In this document: in pieces, positions 40,940 through 51,300 of the stretch | Layout: every line of letters starts with the position of its first letter | How positions within the stretch are numbered: the first letter of the stretch is position 1 | Origin: Vibrio pomeroyi | GTDB lineage: Bacteria > Pseudomonadota > Gammaproteobacteria > Enterobacterales > Vibrionaceae | Length of the DNA stretch: 64,000 nucleotides | NCBI GenBank assembly: GCA_041879425.1 | Contig: CP090855.1 | Coordinates: forward strand, 496,001-560,000 | Direction: 5' to 3' | Position numbers and translations under genes: made by a program | The notes under the pieces: generated by a model | Databases searched by the model: none | The model's input: the letters and a program-made list of their open reading frames with translations, nothing else | What the model was told of the DNA's origin: nothing

Positions 40940-42201
40940 GTAAAGATCTCCCTTACCGCTTGTTCTAAACCAAAGAATTTTGCGCGTTCATAAATGACAG
41001 AACGTGTGGATAAACCTGGTGTTCGGAACTCACCTTCCATCTTGCCATCTTTGAAATTGGAACTAGCTTCGTAACGGAAAATGTCCTCCATCACCACGCT
41101 ATCTCCTTCCATTCCGATAATTTCAGAGATGTACATCACCTTACGGCTACCATCATGGAGACGCTTTACCTGAACGATAAGGTCGACTGCGCTGACTATA
41201 GTTCTACGTATCGCCGATATCGGCAGGCTGGCGGTAGCCATCATCACCATACTCTCTGTACGAGCAATCGCGTCTCGCGGTGTATTGGCGTGCAATGTGG
41301 ACATCGACCCGTCGTGGCCCGTGTTCATCGCTTGAAGCATCTCGAAGGCCTCTCCACCACGACACTCACCAACAATGATTCTGTCAGGACGCATACGAAG
41401 GGCATTAATTACAAGGTCTCGAGCGGTAATTTCTCCCGTTCCTTCTACACTTGCTTGTCGCGTTTCCAGTCTGACAATGTGAGGTTTTTGAAGCTGCAGT
41501 TCGGCTGCATCCTCAATAGTAACGATGCGTTCCGTTTCACCAATAAACCCAGACAGTGCATTGAGTAGCGTTGTTTTGCCTGAACCCGTGCCACCTGATA
41601 TCAATATGTTGCATTTACAATGGCTTGCAATGGACAAAAGCTTAGCCATCTCAACTGACATAGCCCCAAACTCTGCGAGGTTCTCAAGCTTAATTTTCTG
41701 CTCTTTGAACTTACGAATAGAGATAGAAGTACCATCGATTGCAAGTGGAGGTATCACGATGTTGACACGGCTGCCATCCATCAAACGAGCATCACAAAGC
41801 GGCTTAGATTCATCGATACGACGACCCACATTTGAAGCGATTCGCTTAGCAATAGTGTTGAGCTGTTTCTCGTTCACAAATTGAATCGGAGACTGTTCAA
41901 CTTTGCCATTGATTTCAATGAATATATCCGATGGCCCGTTGATCATAATATCTGATATATCATCGTTATCGACTAAGGCCTGAAGTGGCCCTAAGCCTTT
42001 CAACTCATCGAGTAATGCTTTGACTAAGTCGACACGTTTCAATGAGCTCACTTGCAACTGCTTCTTATCAATAAGAATATTGACCGAGTCTTTAAGCTGC
42101 TCTTCTAGCTCTTGATTGCTTATTTCAACAAGTGTCGCTGCGTCCAACGCATCGAAGATTTCATCCCGAAGTTGGATGTAGATTTCTTTTAATTGATTCA
42201 T
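40936..42201 (-). CDS. tadA: TadA/CpaF secretion ATPase
   Basis: 421 residues. Walker A GGTGSGKTT (203-211), Asp box ITARDL region, Walker B RIIVGECRGGEAFEML, His box HANTPRDAIAR. The N-terminal region (LGPLQALVDNDDISDIMINGP) is the CpaF three-helix cap signature. It powers Tad pilus assembly and probably retraction as a hexamer at the inner membrane. Start and stop overlap its neighbours by 4 bases each, as is usual for this operon. Confidence 0.97.
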   Translation of the reverse strand: MNQLKEIYIQLRDEIFDALDAATLVEISNQELEEQLKDSVNILIDKKQLQVSSLKRVDLVKALLDELKGLGPLQALVDNDDISDIMINGPSDIFIEINGKVEQSPIQFVNEKQLNTIAKRIASNVGRRIDESKPLCDARLMDGSRVNIVIPPLAIDGTSISIRKFKEQKIKLENLAEFGAMSVEMAKLLSIASHCKCNILISGGTGSGKTTLLNALSGFIGETERIVTIEDAAELQLQKPHIVRLETRQASVEGTGEITARDLVINALRMRPDRIIVGECRGGEAFEMLQAMNTGHDGSMSTLHANTPRDAIARTESMVMMATASLPISAIRRTIVSAVDLIVQVKRLHDGSRKVMYISEIIGMEGDSVVMEDIFRYEASSNFKDGKMEGEFRTPGLSTRSVIYERAKFFGLEQAVREIFT

Positions 42202-43391
42202 TTTCTAAACAAACTGAAGCGTGATTTGGTTTTAATTTTCTTGCCTGTTAACGTGGCAACCATGCTCAAAACGGCCGTCGATGACTTAGACTTAAGCAAC
42301 TCATTAATCCCCTGCTGAACCACTGTCTTTTCTAATGACGGCTCATACATAAAATCAATGCTATCTTTGGCTTTGATCCGTTCTTTCGCACTTGCAAGTG
42401 TCACCATGAAATCCTTCGCGGGCCTATTCAGGTTGAAAATAACCTGGTGTTCAGATTTGCCGATCTTCTTTTTCAACGAGTTATATGAACGCAATGAAGA
42501 GACCGAAGGTTCGCAAACAATAAAGATACGGTGATACTTATCTGATAACTCCTGATCGTGCATCTCTTCGTAGCAAGACAGCGGCGCTGAATCGATAATA
42601 AAGTTATATTGATCAATCAGTTGATTGGAAAGGTTGTACAACGTAGATGCATGATCAGAAAGACAAGCGACATTCTTCTCGAGAACCAAATAATCTAGCT
42701 TCTCTTTAACACCATGCACATAGGTTCTTGCTATCGCACTGTCGATATCGATCTGATTTAAATCAATGCTGTTGTGCTTGGCTTTCAAGCCCTTTACACC
42801 AATATAAATATCGCTGTTTAGCGCTCCGGAATCATGATCCACTAGCAGTGTCTTTAAATTCGCTTGCTCTGCTAAGGAGTGCGCTAAAACGGAACTTATG
42901 CAAGACACACCAATTCCACCTTTGGTTCCTAAAACCAATATACGTTTAGCAACGCGAGTTTTCTTTACAGCACTTTCTCCCTCTTGCGTCGTTTTAATTG
43001 CCGCAAGTAACGCATCAAGTTCTGGATCCCATAACACATAAGTCGCACCTAAAGCATGCACTTGATTACGCAGCTTTATAGAGTCGACGTCGCATAAGAC
43101 GAGCAAAGATATATTCACGTCTAAACGAATCGAAATCTCGGAGACTTGTTCAATAACATTAGAAGCACTTCGAAGATCGAGCACAACATGGTTAAGCTTG
43201 ATGTTTGACTGATTCCAAACACCATCTAAATCAATATCAGTGACTTCAAGCGGCTTTGGGAATCCTTCAATCGCATATAAATCATTGATCGATTCAGTTA
43301 AGGCGCTATCGTCTGAAACGATCAGATCGGTAGCCTCAACTGTCGACTTCATTTTCGAAGACGAATTACGAAACAAGATATCCAAGTCCAT
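42198..43391 (-). CDS. tadZ: TadZ/CpaE localisation protein
   Basis: 397 residues. Residues about 45-145 form an atypical receiver-like domain (LRSASNVIEQVSEISIRL, VLCDVDSIKLRNQVHALGA read in parts) without the phospho-Asp pattern. Residues 150-385 are a MinD/ParA-type domain with deviant Walker A LGTKGGIGVSCISS (the expected signature Lys/Thr is partly replaced: GTKGGIGVSC, with S-C in place of S-T) and VDHDSG. TadZ places the Tad machinery at the cell pole. The altered P-loop end may affect ATPase activity. Confidence 0.9.
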   Translation of the reverse strand: MDLDILFRNSSSKMKSTVEATDLIVSDDSALTESINDLYAIEGFPKPLEVTDIDLDGVWNQSNIKLNHVVLDLRSASNVIEQVSEISIRLDVNISLLVLCDVDSIKLRNQVHALGATYVLWDPELDALLAAIKTTQEGESAVKKTRVAKRILVLGTKGGIGVSCISSVLAHSLAEQANLKTLLVDHDSGALNSDIYIGVKGLKAKHNSIDLNQIDIDSAIARTYVHGVKEKLDYLVLEKNVACLSDHASTLYNLSNQLIDQYNFIIDSAPLSCYEEMHDQELSDKYHRIFIVCEPSVSSLRSYNSLKKKIGKSEHQVIFNLNRPAKDFMVTLASAKERIKAKDSIDFMYEPSLEKTVVQQGINELLKSKSSTAVLSMVATLTGKKIKTKSRFSLFRK

Positions 43392-43393
43392 AG

Positions 43394-43855
43394 TTATTTC
43401 GCCTTCTTAATTGGGTTAACCAAGCTGATGTTTCGGTTATGCTCAACACTACAACCAAATTGATAATCTTCGCGTTGCGAGAACACCATCACTCCACAAT
43501 CACTGCTTTTAATTCGGACATATCGGCCTATGATCAAGATATTTTTCTCTTGGTCATTATCAGCAAGCTCCACTTTATATCGGTCTTTCGCAATAGATTC
43601 TGATTTGAATCTATCGCGTAACTTAGCGACAAACTCACTCGCATCAGGCTTATACTTAACGTAGAAAGTTGCTTTCGGCTCTCTCGTATTGAGTTCTCGG
43701 ATAAAGGCCACAGAGCGAGACATTGAATCTTCACCATTCGCCATATCAAATTCAAAACGCTCTTCTAATTGCTCAATCACACTAGAGTTGGATGTATCAA
43801 TGTGGGTGCAAGCAGAAGCAATAAAAGCGATTAAAGTAATAACGATCCATCTCAT
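43394..43855 (-). CDS. rcpB: RcpB/CpaD-like lipoprotein
   Basis: 153 residues with lipobox ASAC (Cys16). It is a small domain with strands and two cysteines (SDCGVMV, QFGCSVEHNRNISLVNP); the second resembles the conserved FGCAxxxN end of CpaD-type pilus biogenesis lipoproteins. Position between secretin rcpA and tadZ is that of rcpB. It is thought to gate or stabilise the RcpA secretin. The start overlaps the rcpA stop by one base. Confidence 0.75.
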   Translation of the reverse strand: MRWIVITLIAFIASACTHIDTSNSSVIEQLEERFEFDMANGEDSMSRSVAFIRELNTREPKATFYVKYKPDASEFVAKLRDRFKSESIAKDRYKVELADNDQEKNILIIGRYVRIKSSDCGVMVFSQREDYQFGCSVEHNRNISLVNPIKKAK

Positions 43856-45180
43856 TAGTTGAACCCTCCTTGGTTTATCGTGTTTTCAAGCTCCGGCTCA
43901 TCGAGATCTGAGAGGTCTATTCTTAGCAATCGTTCAAGGTCACTTGTGCGTCTAAAACTTGGCAACTTGACTTGCTCTTGCTCAACGGGATCAACCAGAT
44001 TAACGGTCGCAACAATGATCAATTCAGTTTTAGAACGGTTTGTGGAAGTGTGACTAAATAGCGCGCCTAAGATTGGGATATCCCCCAAAATTGGAATCTT
44101 GGTTAACGATTCACGCTCCTCTGATGTCAAAAGCCCCGCTAGTACAAAACTTTGACCGTCTTTCAAGTGAACCGTTGTTTGAGCTCGTCGAGTTCGCAAA
44201 GAAGGGACTGAGATTAGACCCGTCGTTGTTTTGTTCGATTCATCAATAGAGCTGACTTCAGGGATCAAGGTTAAGCGGATGTTTTCTGTGTCAGTAACCT
44301 TGGCTACCATGGCTAACTTAACGCCGTATTCTTTGTAGGAAATAGTAATGCCGTCTTCGTCTCGTACCGCAATTGGAATCTCACCACCAGCAAGGAAACT
44401 GGCTTGTTCACCCGAAATAACAGAAAGGTTGGGCTCTGCCAATACGCGACCGATTTTGTCATCACCACTTGCAGAGATAACAGAAACAATGTCTTGAGCA
44501 GTAAAATCAAGGAGCTTATTAACAAAAGTACCTGGCTCGCCACTATCACTGTATGTCACACCAAGTTCGGTTAGAAAAGAACTCGAAACTTCTGCAACCG
44601 TCAGCTTTACATTTATCTGTTCAGTGGTAAGAACTTTTAAATTGTTAATGACTTGGTCGTAGTTATACTGTGCCGTGTACTCCAGCTCATCTAAAGCCTC
44701 ACCGTCTGCATCCCTTAATTCATAAGCAGCGCGGCGACGATCTTTATTTAGCATTTCGCCGACGAGTCGATTAATCTTTTGTTTGATCTCTTCACTACCG
44801 ACAATACCATCCAACACGACTTGATCTCCGACATTGGAAACCACAACATTTTCATCAGGAAATCTAGCAATTAACGTTTGCTTAAGTAGTCGCAAGCTTT
44901 GATTAACGACTAATTCAGCATTGTAAATTTCGTTTCCACCTCGATCATAAACAATCACTGAAGTCGTGCCTTGGCCAACACCGTAAACCACAACCTTATT
45001 TTCATCGATAATTTTGTAGTCAGCTATTTCTTGATTCGCAACAAATACAGTTGATATCTGTCGCTTCAAATTAATCGTTTTCGCAGCGCCTTGATCCAAG
45101 TTCATTAATTCTGATGCGAGTAATGGGCATGAAAGAATCCCGCACAATAGCAATGCCATATTTTTGTTCTTTAAAGTCAT
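43855..45180 (-). CDS. rcpA: RcpA/CpaC secretin
   Basis: 441 residues from the ATG at 45180 (AAGGAAT upstream, signal MTLKNKNMALLLCGILSCPLLASE read in parts, cleaved after about residue 22); the open frame extends 10 codons further. Residues 25-95 are the BON-like pilus/secretin N-domain (VFVANQEIADYKIIDENKVVVYG read in parts), residues about 200-400 the secretin core with VLAEPNLSVISGEQASFLAGGEIP and the VPSLRTRRAQTTVHLKDGQSFVLAGLL region. It forms the outer-membrane pore for the Flp pilus. Confidence 0.95.
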   Translation of the reverse strand: MTLKNKNMALLLCGILSCPLLASELMNLDQGAAKTINLKRQISTVFVANQEIADYKIIDENKVVVYGVGQGTTSVIVYDRGGNEIYNAELVVNQSLRLLKQTLIARFPDENVVVSNVGDQVVLDGIVGSEEIKQKINRLVGEMLNKDRRRAAYELRDADGEALDELEYTAQYNYDQVINNLKVLTTEQINVKLTVAEVSSSFLTELGVTYSDSGEPGTFVNKLLDFTAQDIVSVISASGDDKIGRVLAEPNLSVISGEQASFLAGGEIPIAVRDEDGITISYKEYGVKLAMVAKVTDTENIRLTLIPEVSSIDESNKTTTGLISVPSLRTRRAQTTVHLKDGQSFVLAGLLTSEERESLTKIPILGDIPILGALFSHTSTNRSKTELIIVATVNLVDPVEQEQVKLPSFRRTSDLERLLRIDLSDLDEPELENTINQGGFN

Positions 45181-45181
45181 G

Positions 45182-45958
45182 TTATTCCTTACCACGTAAT
45201 TCTCTAACACCGAACTGAGTTTCTAAAAGATCACTGCTGCGAATAGATAAATAGCGATTCTCGATTTCAGATGGAATGATATTCACATCACCGATTTTTT
45301 GAGCCATTTCGAGTTTCAAAACACTGCGCATATTTAATGCAATAACTAGACTGTATTTTTTGTCTTCGGCATCTTCTGAATCAGTATCTTCGCTGCCTTT
45401 TATTACCTGCAGCACACGAGCTCCACTAATAATCACTCGGCTAACGAGATCACCGATATCACCATACCCGTTCTCAACTAGATTCGATTTTGAAGAGGTT
45501 GTGGAAACAAAGCTCACCTTGTCACCAGGAGTAAGCGTTGCGGTTTGTACCACTCCGATACCGGTAACTTCATAAAAATAAGGTAATTCACCGTCATTTA
45601 ATGACAAATACATATAATCTCGGTCTCCAGGGTTGGAGATCATATCTTGTGTTAAGTATGTGCCTTCGGAGATATCTTCTTTAAATAGAGCGCCTGGTTC
45701 AACAATAAGATCGTCTTCTAACGTGTAGTAGGAGCCATCTAAGTCAGATATATGGACAAATTTCTTGTCATAGAAATTAGGTGTTAACGGTTGGGAACGT
45801 TTAATTGCTTTCTGAGTAACTAAAATACTGACCTTAGGTTCTTCTTTTTGCTGTACTTCCTGTGGTTCTTCATCAGCTGAAATATAGTTAACATTGATAT
45901 AAATTAATGTGGAAAAAATAGAAAAAGCAACAAGAAGGAGAATGATAATTCTGTTCAT
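45182..45958 (-). CDS. rcpC: RcpC/CpaB pilus assembly protein
   Basis: 258 residues. One N-terminal membrane helix (residues 4-25), then an SAF-type domain (VTQKAIKRSQPLTPNFY, EGTYLTQDMISNPGDR) and a strand-rich C-terminal part (VSRVIISGARVLQVI, LALNMRSV-type). CpaB proteins couple the secretin to the inner membrane and are implicated in pilin processing or modification in tad systems. It directly precedes rcpA with 1 base between. Confidence 0.9.
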   Translation of the reverse strand: MNRIIILLLVAFSIFSTLIYINVNYISADEEPQEVQQKEEPKVSILVTQKAIKRSQPLTPNFYDKKFVHISDLDGSYYTLEDDLIVEPGALFKEDISEGTYLTQDMISNPGDRDYMYLSLNDGELPYFYEVTGIGVVQTATLTPGDKVSFVSTTSSKSNLVENGYGDIGDLVSRVIISGARVLQVIKGSEDTDSEDAEDKKYSLVIALNMRSVLKLEMAQKIGDVNIIPSEIENRYLSIRSSDLLETQFGVRELRGKE

Positions 45959-45972
45959 ATTAAGCCTAAAAT

Positions 45973-45988
45973 AGGGGCCTAAGCCCCT
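45973..45988 (-). terminator. Attenuator-type hairpin after flp
   Basis: AGGGGC and GCCCCT pair around a 4-base loop; on the minus strand ATTTTAGG follows. It sits between the flp pilin gene and rcpC and would let only part of transcription continue, like the hairpin after the fimbrial pilin at 25.6 kb. Confidence 0.65.
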
Positions 45989-46012
45989 TAATATATGGTT
46001 CTTAGTGGCTAA

Positions 46013-46225
46013 TTATTTGCCTGTAGTAGCTGTGGTCAAGTTGGTCGTCACCTTAGTCAACGCACCAGTGATAGCATTTTTAAGTGCATCAGTTTGAAAC
46101 GCGGCAAGTACTAGAGCTGACATTACAACAGCAATAATTGCATATTCCACGGCAGTAACTCCGCGAATATCATCTTCGAACTTCATTTTTAGTTCAGCCA
46201 GTTTTGCTAAAGTTTGGTAGTACAT
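46013..46225 (-). CDS. flp: Flp/Fap-type pilin
   Basis: 70 residues. A 22-residue leader with acidic end (KFEDDIRG) precedes the processing site G/VTAVEYAIIAVVMSALVLAAF, where Glu at +5 and Tyr at +6 form the Flp motif. The mature pilin is about 48 residues with a Thr-rich tail. It is the main subunit of the Tad pilus, cut by TadV. AGAGGA precedes the ATG. It heads the operon, with an attenuator after it. Confidence 0.95.
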   Translation of the reverse strand: MYYQTLAKLAELKMKFEDDIRGVTAVEYAIIAVVMSALVLAAFQTDALKNAITGALTKVTTNLTTATTGK

Positions 46226-46433
46226 AGTAATCCTCTAAAAGTATATCGACCTTGGGTCTAATTGAAATTGCGAAATGAAATCTACTCGATATAAAAATAT
46301 ACATCCAATTAATAGTTATTATGATCGCATAACATAAACTTATCTTAGTAATATAATTTATTCTTATGTTGGTATAAGAATAAGAAATCCATTTTATGTT
46401 GATATAGCTAATACCTGTCTATACTCTATATTT

Positions 46434-46892
46434 ATGAATATAGATTTATTAATTTACTCCACCTTAATTTCTGTAAATTTATCAATATTACTTTTTGTAT
46501 GTTTTTTTGACGGGAAGTATAGAAAAATACCAAACAACCTCAATAAATTAGCTTTAGTATTTAGTATTTTCGTCGCGTTATATAACGGCTATTTGATGTC
46601 ATCATTACCCACAGCAGCACTGTACTTCATAATATTTTTTATACTCTGGTATCTGGGAGTAATTGGGGCTGGGGATGTGAAATTACTTTTTGCACTAATC
46701 ATTGGCATACAACCAGAATTGGTTACAATCGCGTTGATTTTTATAGGATTTCTTGGTGGGATTTTAGTTTCCATTATGTACGTAATAGGAAAAATAGCAG
46801 GGGTTGATAGCTATAAAAAAGGCATCCCTTACGGGATACCTATTGCTCTAAGTTGTTTCATTTTTAGCACTGTATCAATATTATCAAACTAA
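46434..46892 (+). CDS. tadV: TadV prepilin peptidase
   Basis: 152 residues, five to six hydrophobic helices, no N-terminal methylase domain. The aspartyl-protease residues of family A24 are visible: Asp in FFDGKYRKIPN (about residue 26) and GAGDVK (GxGD, about residue 81). It cuts Flp, TadE and TadF leaders. It is divergent from flp over about 210 A+T-rich bases, and its stop directly abuts the stop of the convergent LysR gene (no bases between them). Confidence 0.93.
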   Translation: MNIDLLIYSTLISVNLSILLFVCFFDGKYRKIPNNLNKLALVFSIFVALYNGYLMSSLPTAALYFIIFFILWYLGVIGAGDVKLLFALIIGIQPELVTIALIFIGFLGGILVSIMYVIGKIAGVDSYKKGIPYGIPIALSCFIFSTVSILSN

Positions 46893-47777
46893 TCACATAA
46901 TACTATGTTTCAACTCAGGCGTCGAAATGTCACTAATTTGAAATAGTTGCTGAATCTTATCTTTAATACCTAACGTCTCTAACTCTTGTGAAATTTCGTC
47001 ACTACACCAAACATACATGTTCACTTTTTGACGTAACGGTATTGTCTTACAATTATTATTACATACAGCCCACTCAGGAAAAATTAGAATAGTACCATTT
47101 GTATCCAATTCATTTTTTAGAAACTGGCATGAACTTGTTTTTACCCAACTGGTCACATGTGAAGAATCAATATTATAGTCGTTAAGTAGCTCTTGGACAT
47201 AGGACTTGGGTAGAGAACTACAAAATACAACTCTCTGTGGATAACACTCATGTGGGTCAAGAGAGTTTGAATGTGCGATAACGTAATTAACCGTCTTTAG
47301 TTGATAGGACTTTCCATTCTCCTGTGAAATCCGATCCATCGTGAATATTAAATCATAACGAGAAGAGTCCAATAGAGAAGACTTCGTAAAACTGTTTATG
47401 GACAAATCTATATTGTTCAACATTCTAAATTCATTGATTACACGCTCAACCATATCGAAACAAAAAGATTCGGCAATCGCTATATTGAATTGATCTCTTA
47501 ATTCTACCTTTTCCAGATCTTCAAACAACTTTTCGTACATAGACATTGTTTGGTCTGCATAATCGAGTAATACTTTTCCATGTTTAGTGAGTAAAAATCC
47601 TTCTTTTCTATCGAAAATACTTGCCCCGATTGTACTTTCTATTTTTTTTATATGTTGAGATACCGCAGGCTGTGTCATAAATAAAGACTCAGCGGCCGCA
47701 GTAAAACTTTTGTGCTTAGCAACGTGTGAAAATGTTCTTAAATATTTGACGTCGATAGACCTGTTGACGTTTTTCAT
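46893..47777 (-). CDS. LysR-family transcriptional regulator
   Basis: 294 residues. Residues 8-67 are the LysR winged helix (YLRTFSHVAKHKSFTAAAESLFMTQPAVSQHIKKIE read in parts); residues 95-290 are a type-2 periplasmic-binding fold (FNIAIAESFCFDMVERVI). The effector is unknown; a Cys-rich patch (FCSSL, SSCQF, CNNNCK, WCSDE) in the effector domain is unusual and could make it redox- or metal-responsive. The gene stop abuts tadV, and nothing else is near its promoter, so control of the tad locus is only a guess. Confidence 0.88.
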   Translation of the reverse strand: MKNVNRSIDVKYLRTFSHVAKHKSFTAAAESLFMTQPAVSQHIKKIESTIGASIFDRKEGFLLTKHGKVLLDYADQTMSMYEKLFEDLEKVELRDQFNIAIAESFCFDMVERVINEFRMLNNIDLSINSFTKSSLLDSSRYDLIFTMDRISQENGKSYQLKTVNYVIAHSNSLDPHECYPQRVVFCSSLPKSYVQELLNDYNIDSSHVTSWVKTSSCQFLKNELDTNGTILIFPEWAVCNNNCKTIPLRQKVNMYVWCSDEISQELETLGIKDKIQQLFQISDISTPELKHSIM

Positions 47778-47868
47778 GGTGCAAACTACCCCGATGTTGC
47801 GTTCTTTTATTAATTATTCTTATTAAAAATCAGCGTAAAAGTAACAATAGTGTCATACAGATACAAAA

Positions 47869-47900
47869 AAACATTATTTATATACTCATAAATAATGTTT
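47869..47900. promoter_or_regulatory. Perfect 13-bp A+T-rich palindrome upstream of the LysR gene
   Basis: AAACATTATTTAT (47869-47881) and ATAAATAATGTTT (47888-47900) are exact inverted repeats around ATACTC. It lies about 90 bases before the LysR start, in a 548-base noncoding stretch (47778-48325) that otherwise holds only the protease terminator. It could be an operator for the regulator itself. Confidence 0.5.
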
Positions 47901-48287
47901 ATATGCACCTATACAAATAAATACATTTATTGCGATCAACAACTGATTCACAAATCCCTATGTGCTTTTACAAACAACATATTTTGTGTGCCATTCTCGT
48001 ACCAAAGTCCTTACACAACACCTTCTCCGGACAAATGACAGTCAACACAATTATAACCAAAACCTATGCACCCACCACCTATTGATTACTGAAAATCGTT
48101 GAAATTTATGTAAATATTCATCATTTATAATGCTAAAGCTCGAAAGTCACTCAATTGAACCATTGTCCGTTTTTGTGATCTATGTTGCACCCAAATGAAA
48201 CTAAACACCTATTAATGTAAGTCCAGAATCAGAAATGCGACAAATCATTCCATTTCTGGGCCGACTCATGTTTGTAGGCGAATAAAA

Positions 48288-48311
48288 AAAGAGCTAAAAA
48301 TATAGCTCTTT
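48288..48311 (-). terminator. Terminator of the M6 protease gene
   Basis: On the minus strand AAAGAGCTA and TAGCTCTTT flank a 6-base loop and are followed by TTTTATTC. Confidence 0.88.
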
Positions 48312-48325
48312 CATTTCACTTTATT

Positions 48326-51300
48326 CTATCGGCGCTGTCGTAACCGAAGGAGCAAGCACAACATAAGAATAAGAGGCAGTGAGGAGCTTCCTCCTGACGA
48401 GTCGCTTTGAGTTGCTGTTACAGCAGATTCATTTGAAATATTCGGTAACACCTCGATGTCAAACGAACCTATCCACTCGCCTCCATCGGCAGATAAAACC
48501 CTATATCTAATAGTGTCATATAAAGCTAACTTACGTTGAGCAGGTGCATTATAAATAATCTTACTATCTACAATTTTTGCAATACCGTTACGTGGAGAGT
48601 CCAATATATATAATGTATAAACCTCCTCATTAATATTAGGGATTAGATCGATTTCATCTCCATATTTTACTTGTAGCGATTTAGTGCCTAATAATGATGC
48701 TTGCTTTCTTCGCACATCAACTACTACAGACTGCTTTGCATAACCTCCTAATGAATCTTGGACTAGAACGACAAACCTATATTTCTCCCCTTCAGCAGCA
48801 TCACTAGGGATTGTTACTTTAAGTACTTTAGATTGTGAATCACTCTGCGACAGCCTTGGACCTTGAACTTGAGACCACGTTATTTGATGCTCTGAAGAAT
48901 CGACATCCGTAATATTAGTGATCTTGAATATCACCGTTTCACCAGGCTCAGACTTGGCATTTGATCTATCGAGCGTTAACTCGGGAGCATCATTCACTGA
49001 TTTAATATCAACGTCTACACGCGCAAAGTCCGTCTCCTCTCCTCCCCCATCTACCAGACGATACGTAAAGCTGTCACGGCCAAACTGATTAGCTAAAGGG
49101 TAATATGTCTCACCTTTTATTACGCCTTTTGTTGGCTTCTGGCCGATTTCAATTGAATAATTATTTGGCTTGGGTAAGTTGATATCATTCGCTAGTAGGT
49201 TAAGTAGAAAAGGAATGTCTTCATCGGTAGAAATCTTATCGTCGACAGCAATAGGTTTGGCTGTAGTTGGTAATTCAAAAAGCAGTGCAAAAGGGAAGTT
49301 CTGTCCGAACCCGCGACCCAAACCTTGCGTTTTATAATCAGAAATCGTACCTGAAAATTGCTTTTTTCTTTGTCCATCTCCTAAATATGCGTCCAAAAAC
49401 TGAGTAGAGTATTCCGGAGTACCATTTTCAATCTCTAACACAATCAACTTTGAACCCAAGCCAAGCTTGATCTCCTCATCAAAAATAACTTGTCCACCGT
49501 CTTGCTGAGCTACACCTCGGTGTAACAATTTAGCTGCGCTCTCATCAATAACTGCATTGCCAAATCTAGATTTGTATGGGTATTCGACTAGACGATAAAA
49601 CATCGGCATCGCGACGCTCGTTGCTTTCGCGTAAAAATGTATTCCTGCAATATCTTGGTTTCCTTTGACAACATCTATAGGGAAGCCAAGAACATTAATA
49701 TTTGCGTTATAACGGGGGTAGGTTCTTCCGAAAGAAGTGACCCAAGACGATTTGTTGTTTGAGTTTGGAACCAAAAGAGAGAAACTCGCTTTGGCATCAT
49801 CGCTAGAAATATTAGTTATTGTGATATCTGTTTTTCTGCCAGCAGTAATCGCTGTTAAGGAAGGTTCTGAATCATCCGAGAGGTTGGTAACCGAGTCTCT
49901 ACCAGGAAAGACATCACCAGTATCTCCAGAAGAGAAACCGCTTTCTAGTAACCCCTCTCCATCGGCTTGGAATACCTGCACTTGCATCGGACCTGAACTG
50001 TTGAATTGATTATCGATATTCACAGCTGTAATCAACAAACCTTCGCCACGAAGCGCTTGGTCATAATTGCTTTTACGTCTGTTTTCAACGTAAGCACGCG
50101 GTCCAAATTGTTTAAGGTAAGGATCAAGATGAATAACTCCTTCGCCCTTTATAGTGTCTATTTCGATACGACCGTTATTGGAAAGTACTTTCGGCTTTAA
50201 AAATCCGGATGCCTCTTTACTCCACGCCAACATGTTAACCGGCGTTTCTCCGGCATATTGATCACTGGGTTTACTTCCCCAACTTCCGCCTCCCATTAGC
50301 CCCCAATGCCCAATTGAACCATCATGCTTATAAGAATATAAATCCGGTAGCCCTAACATCAAATGCCCAAGCTCGTGGGCAATAACCCCCATGGTCGATT
50401 GATGATCATCCTGATAATCTGCGAAGAGGCAATATGCGCTAATGCGCTTTCCATCTATCTCGACAGTTCTGTGGGCAAACTTATGCGGCCAAATCGTAGG
50501 CGTTTTTTGTGTACCACTTGACTTGTCATTACCCGCAAAGACGAACATGACGGACAGCTCCTGAGGAGCAATACTATCGTCATTGTTGTAGTCGTATTGA
50601 GAAAGATTAAAGTCAACGTCTAGTGCTTCATAAGCTTTTTTAAACACATTATTGAGTTTAGTTTGGCAGTTACTTTCAGATTTGGAATGACAATTAGGGT
50701 GATCTATGTCCAACGTGACATTAATAACACCATCGTTTTTAGTCCCTTCACTTTCTTTCGCTGGAACAACTTTATAATTTCCGTAACTATTTTTAAGAAA
50801 GTAATCTTGAACACTTTGCTGATTTTCACCAAATATCGTCGACTGAAAATCATTCTCTATCTGTTCGTCTGAAAAACTGACTTGTACAACCAACAGGGCC
50901 TGTTCAGTGATCTTTTTATTCGAAGTACTAGATAATGATGATCGTTGCCTTTGTCCCGGAGTAAATCTTTTGTGGTTTGCAGCCGGCGAGTCAAAAGATT
51001 CATTGACATGTATTGGATCGATTTTTAAATTTTTGATGTTTGATTCAATTGGGACCTCAGCGCCACTCGAAGCCAGTACACCCGTAGAAATAACCGTTCC
51101 TACCCCGTTATCACTCATTACATATTTAGCAAAATACCATTGATTATCTGGATCCTGAATATACAGGTGTCCATCATGGTCTTGGTACCAAAACATATGT
51201 TGTGACCCCATTAATCGTAGCTCTTTTGTACTGCCATCAATAAAAGTCATCATATGCCAAGTTGGCGCAGGTAAAGTGGTCGCTTGTACAGAAAAGACAG

